The notes under the pieces were generated by a model, which was not told the origin of the DNA, searched no databases, and worked only from the letters and a program-made list of their open reading frames with translations. 64,000 nucleotides of DNA from Paenibacillus dendrobii (GTDB lineage Bacteria; Bacillota; Bacilli; Paenibacillales; Paenibacillaceae), in the NCBI RefSeq assembly GCF_009807035.1, contig NZ_WUBI01000001.1, positions 2,728,001 through 2,792,000 on the forward strand, in the 5' to 3' direction. Shown one piece after another: positions 62,986 through 64,000 of this stretch (the stretch's first letter is position 1; every line of letters begins with the position of its first letter). The translations under genes were made by a program, and so were the position numbers.

Positions 62986-63921
62986 TCATACGCGTACGAG
63001 CCCCGATCCCGCCAAAACGCCGAATACGGCTTCCTGCAGCGTCATGTCACTCGAGATCGCAACATACGATATCCCGCGCTCTGATGTTATTTTCCGAAGC
63101 TTGTTCTGATAATGCTCCAATTCCTCGCGGTAACGCTGTAGAACGCGTCCCGTAATAGCAACCTCCTTGCCTGTGTTACTTTCGCTATCTACAAGGCGCA
63201 GATCTCCGCTGAGCTCCGGATGAATTTCCTCCGGCGACAATACCTGTACCAGGACAACCTCCTGCCCGGCTCCCGCCAAACGAGAGAGCATGCTTCCGAT
63301 CGACGATTCGTCTTCATCCATCCAGAAATCGGAGAAAATCCAGGTCATTCCGGATAGTCGCGGCACGGCACCCGGATCTCCAAGGGCAGATGACAAGCTC
63401 CCTTCAGCTCCGGGCGGCATCTCCTGCAGAAATTGAAACAATCTCATTGCGGAAGCCCGTCCGCGGAGTATCGGCAATCGGCCTTCCAGCCGATCGCTGT
63501 AGCAGTACGCTCCCACTCGCTCATACGAACAAAGCGCGATATAGCCTATGCTCGCCGCAAGCCTCTTGGCAAACAGCAGCTTATTCTCACCATGGTTACG
63601 GTCCGGCTTGCCATCAAGCAGCGGCGCTCCCCCAAAGTCCATCGAGGCCGAGCAGTCCACATACAAGCTGACCATCAGTTCCTGTTCATCCATAAATTGG
63701 CGCACGAAAGGCTTTCCCGTACGGGAATAGACGCCCCAGTCGAAGCGGCGAACATCATCGCCGGGTGCATAGGAACGGTAGTCGGCAAACTCGAGCGAGG
63801 AGCCTAGCCTGCTTGAGCGGCGCTTTCCTTGCAGCGTGCCCGCGACCCTTTTGCCCGAGCCAAGCGACAGCCTATCCAGCAGTGCCATCCATTCAGGAGG
63901 CAGCAGATGGGCAGGGCTCAT
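62986..63921 (-). CDS. DUF58 domain protein
   Basis: 311 residues. G-S-G-L-E-F-A-D-Y-R-like reading S-S-L-E-F-A-D-Y-R-S-Y-A-P-G-D-D-V-R-R-F-D-W is the DUF58 signature; a VWA-like D-C-S-A-S-M-D-F-G follows. Usually paired with a MoxR ATPase, as here. ATG overlaps the stop of the upstream gene by four bases. Confidence 0.9.
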   Translation of the reverse strand: MSPAHLLPPEWMALLDRLSLGSGKRVAGTLQGKRRSSRLGSSLEFADYRSYAPGDDVRRFDWGVYSRTGKPFVRQFMDEQELMVSLYVDCSASMDFGGAPLLDGKPDRNHGENKLLFAKRLAASIGYIALCSYERVGAYCYSDRLEGRLPILRGRASAMRLFQFLQEMPPGAEGSLSSALGDPGAVPRLSGMTWIFSDFWMDEDESSIGSMLSRLAGAGQEVVLVQVLSPEEIHPELSGDLRLVDSESNTGKEVAITGRVLQRYREELEHYQNKLRKITSERGISYVAISSDMTLQEAVFGVLAGSGLVRV

Positions 63922-64000
63922 AATCTTCCTCCAAGCGCATGCAGCATTTCGTTAATGACTTGATCGGTAGTCACGCCCATGGCCTGTCCTTCGAAATTCA
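63918..64000 (-). CDS. Probable MoxR-family AAA ATPase, C-terminal end only
   Basis: The last 27 codons are visible (F-E-G-Q-A-M-G-V-T-T-D-Q-V-I-N-E-M-L). F-E-G-x-A-x-G-V-T is usual for the C-terminus of MoxR ATPases, and the order MoxR-DUF58-VWA is common. The gene continues beyond the window. Confidence 0.65.
   Translation of the reverse strand, partial: NFEGQAMGVTTDQVINEMLHALGGRL

Overview
The window looks like a Paenibacillus-type chromosome (Bacillota). Strong AGGAGG-like ribosome binding sites, TTG and GTG starts, lipobox lipoproteins, a membrane-bound AraC regulator beside a sugar-binding lipoprotein, a copper-amine-oxidase stalk-domain protein and the housekeeping gene set all fit that group. 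This is inferred from gene content, not from any database search.

Layout. 1-4253: a sugar-type ABC solute-binding lipoprotein and a divergent membrane AraC regulator. 4380-18520: an AT-rich accessory island that I read as an integron-like gene-cassette array. 18554-19018: an N-terminally truncated IntI/Xer-type tyrosine recombinase bordering the array. 19163-28200: ordinary chromosomal genes, including a queuosine-precursor transporter behind a preQ1-I-like riboswitch and the cystine symporter tcyP. 28200-39414: cobalamin salvage and nucleotide-loop assembly (cobD-cbiZ-cbiB-cobC, then a cobalamin riboswitch, then btuF-btuC-btuD-cobT-cobU-cobS-cobQ). 39671-57844: lplA, transporters, a sulfate ABC operon, pgi, transketolase and others. 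58083-64000: a MoxR / DUF58 / VWA membrane-protein operon that runs off the end.

The main discovery candidate is the array. Twelve complete and six damaged copies of a 115-175 bp imperfect palindrome (called E0-E17 here) separate single, mostly promoterless genes, nearly all on the minus strand. The genes have unrelated functions: DUF1569, lipoprotein, SDR, histidine phosphatase, VOC, Nudix, serine hydrolase, GNAT, Shedu-type nuclease, nucleotidyltransferase, RelA/SpoT and a CxxC/HNH-like protein. Each palindrome starts with a ...AAC core and ends with a GTTA... core. The variable bases of these cores match across each gene (cassette) and not across each palindrome. That is what G^TT recombination between attC sites would leave behind. 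Two cassettes carry no normal gene but share tandem 27-nt repeats. Several cassettes near the middle and distal end are broken or frameshifted.

How the genes work together. The cobalamin block adds aminopropanol phosphate to cobyric acid (CobD, CbiB), recycles cobinamide (CbiZ), builds the lower ligand (CobU, CobT, CobS, CobC) and imports corrinoids (BtuFCD). The riboswitch sits directly ahead of the import half. The Cys operon imports sulfate, and TcyP imports cystine. The array genes look like independent adaptive or defence functions that would depend on external or read-through transcription.
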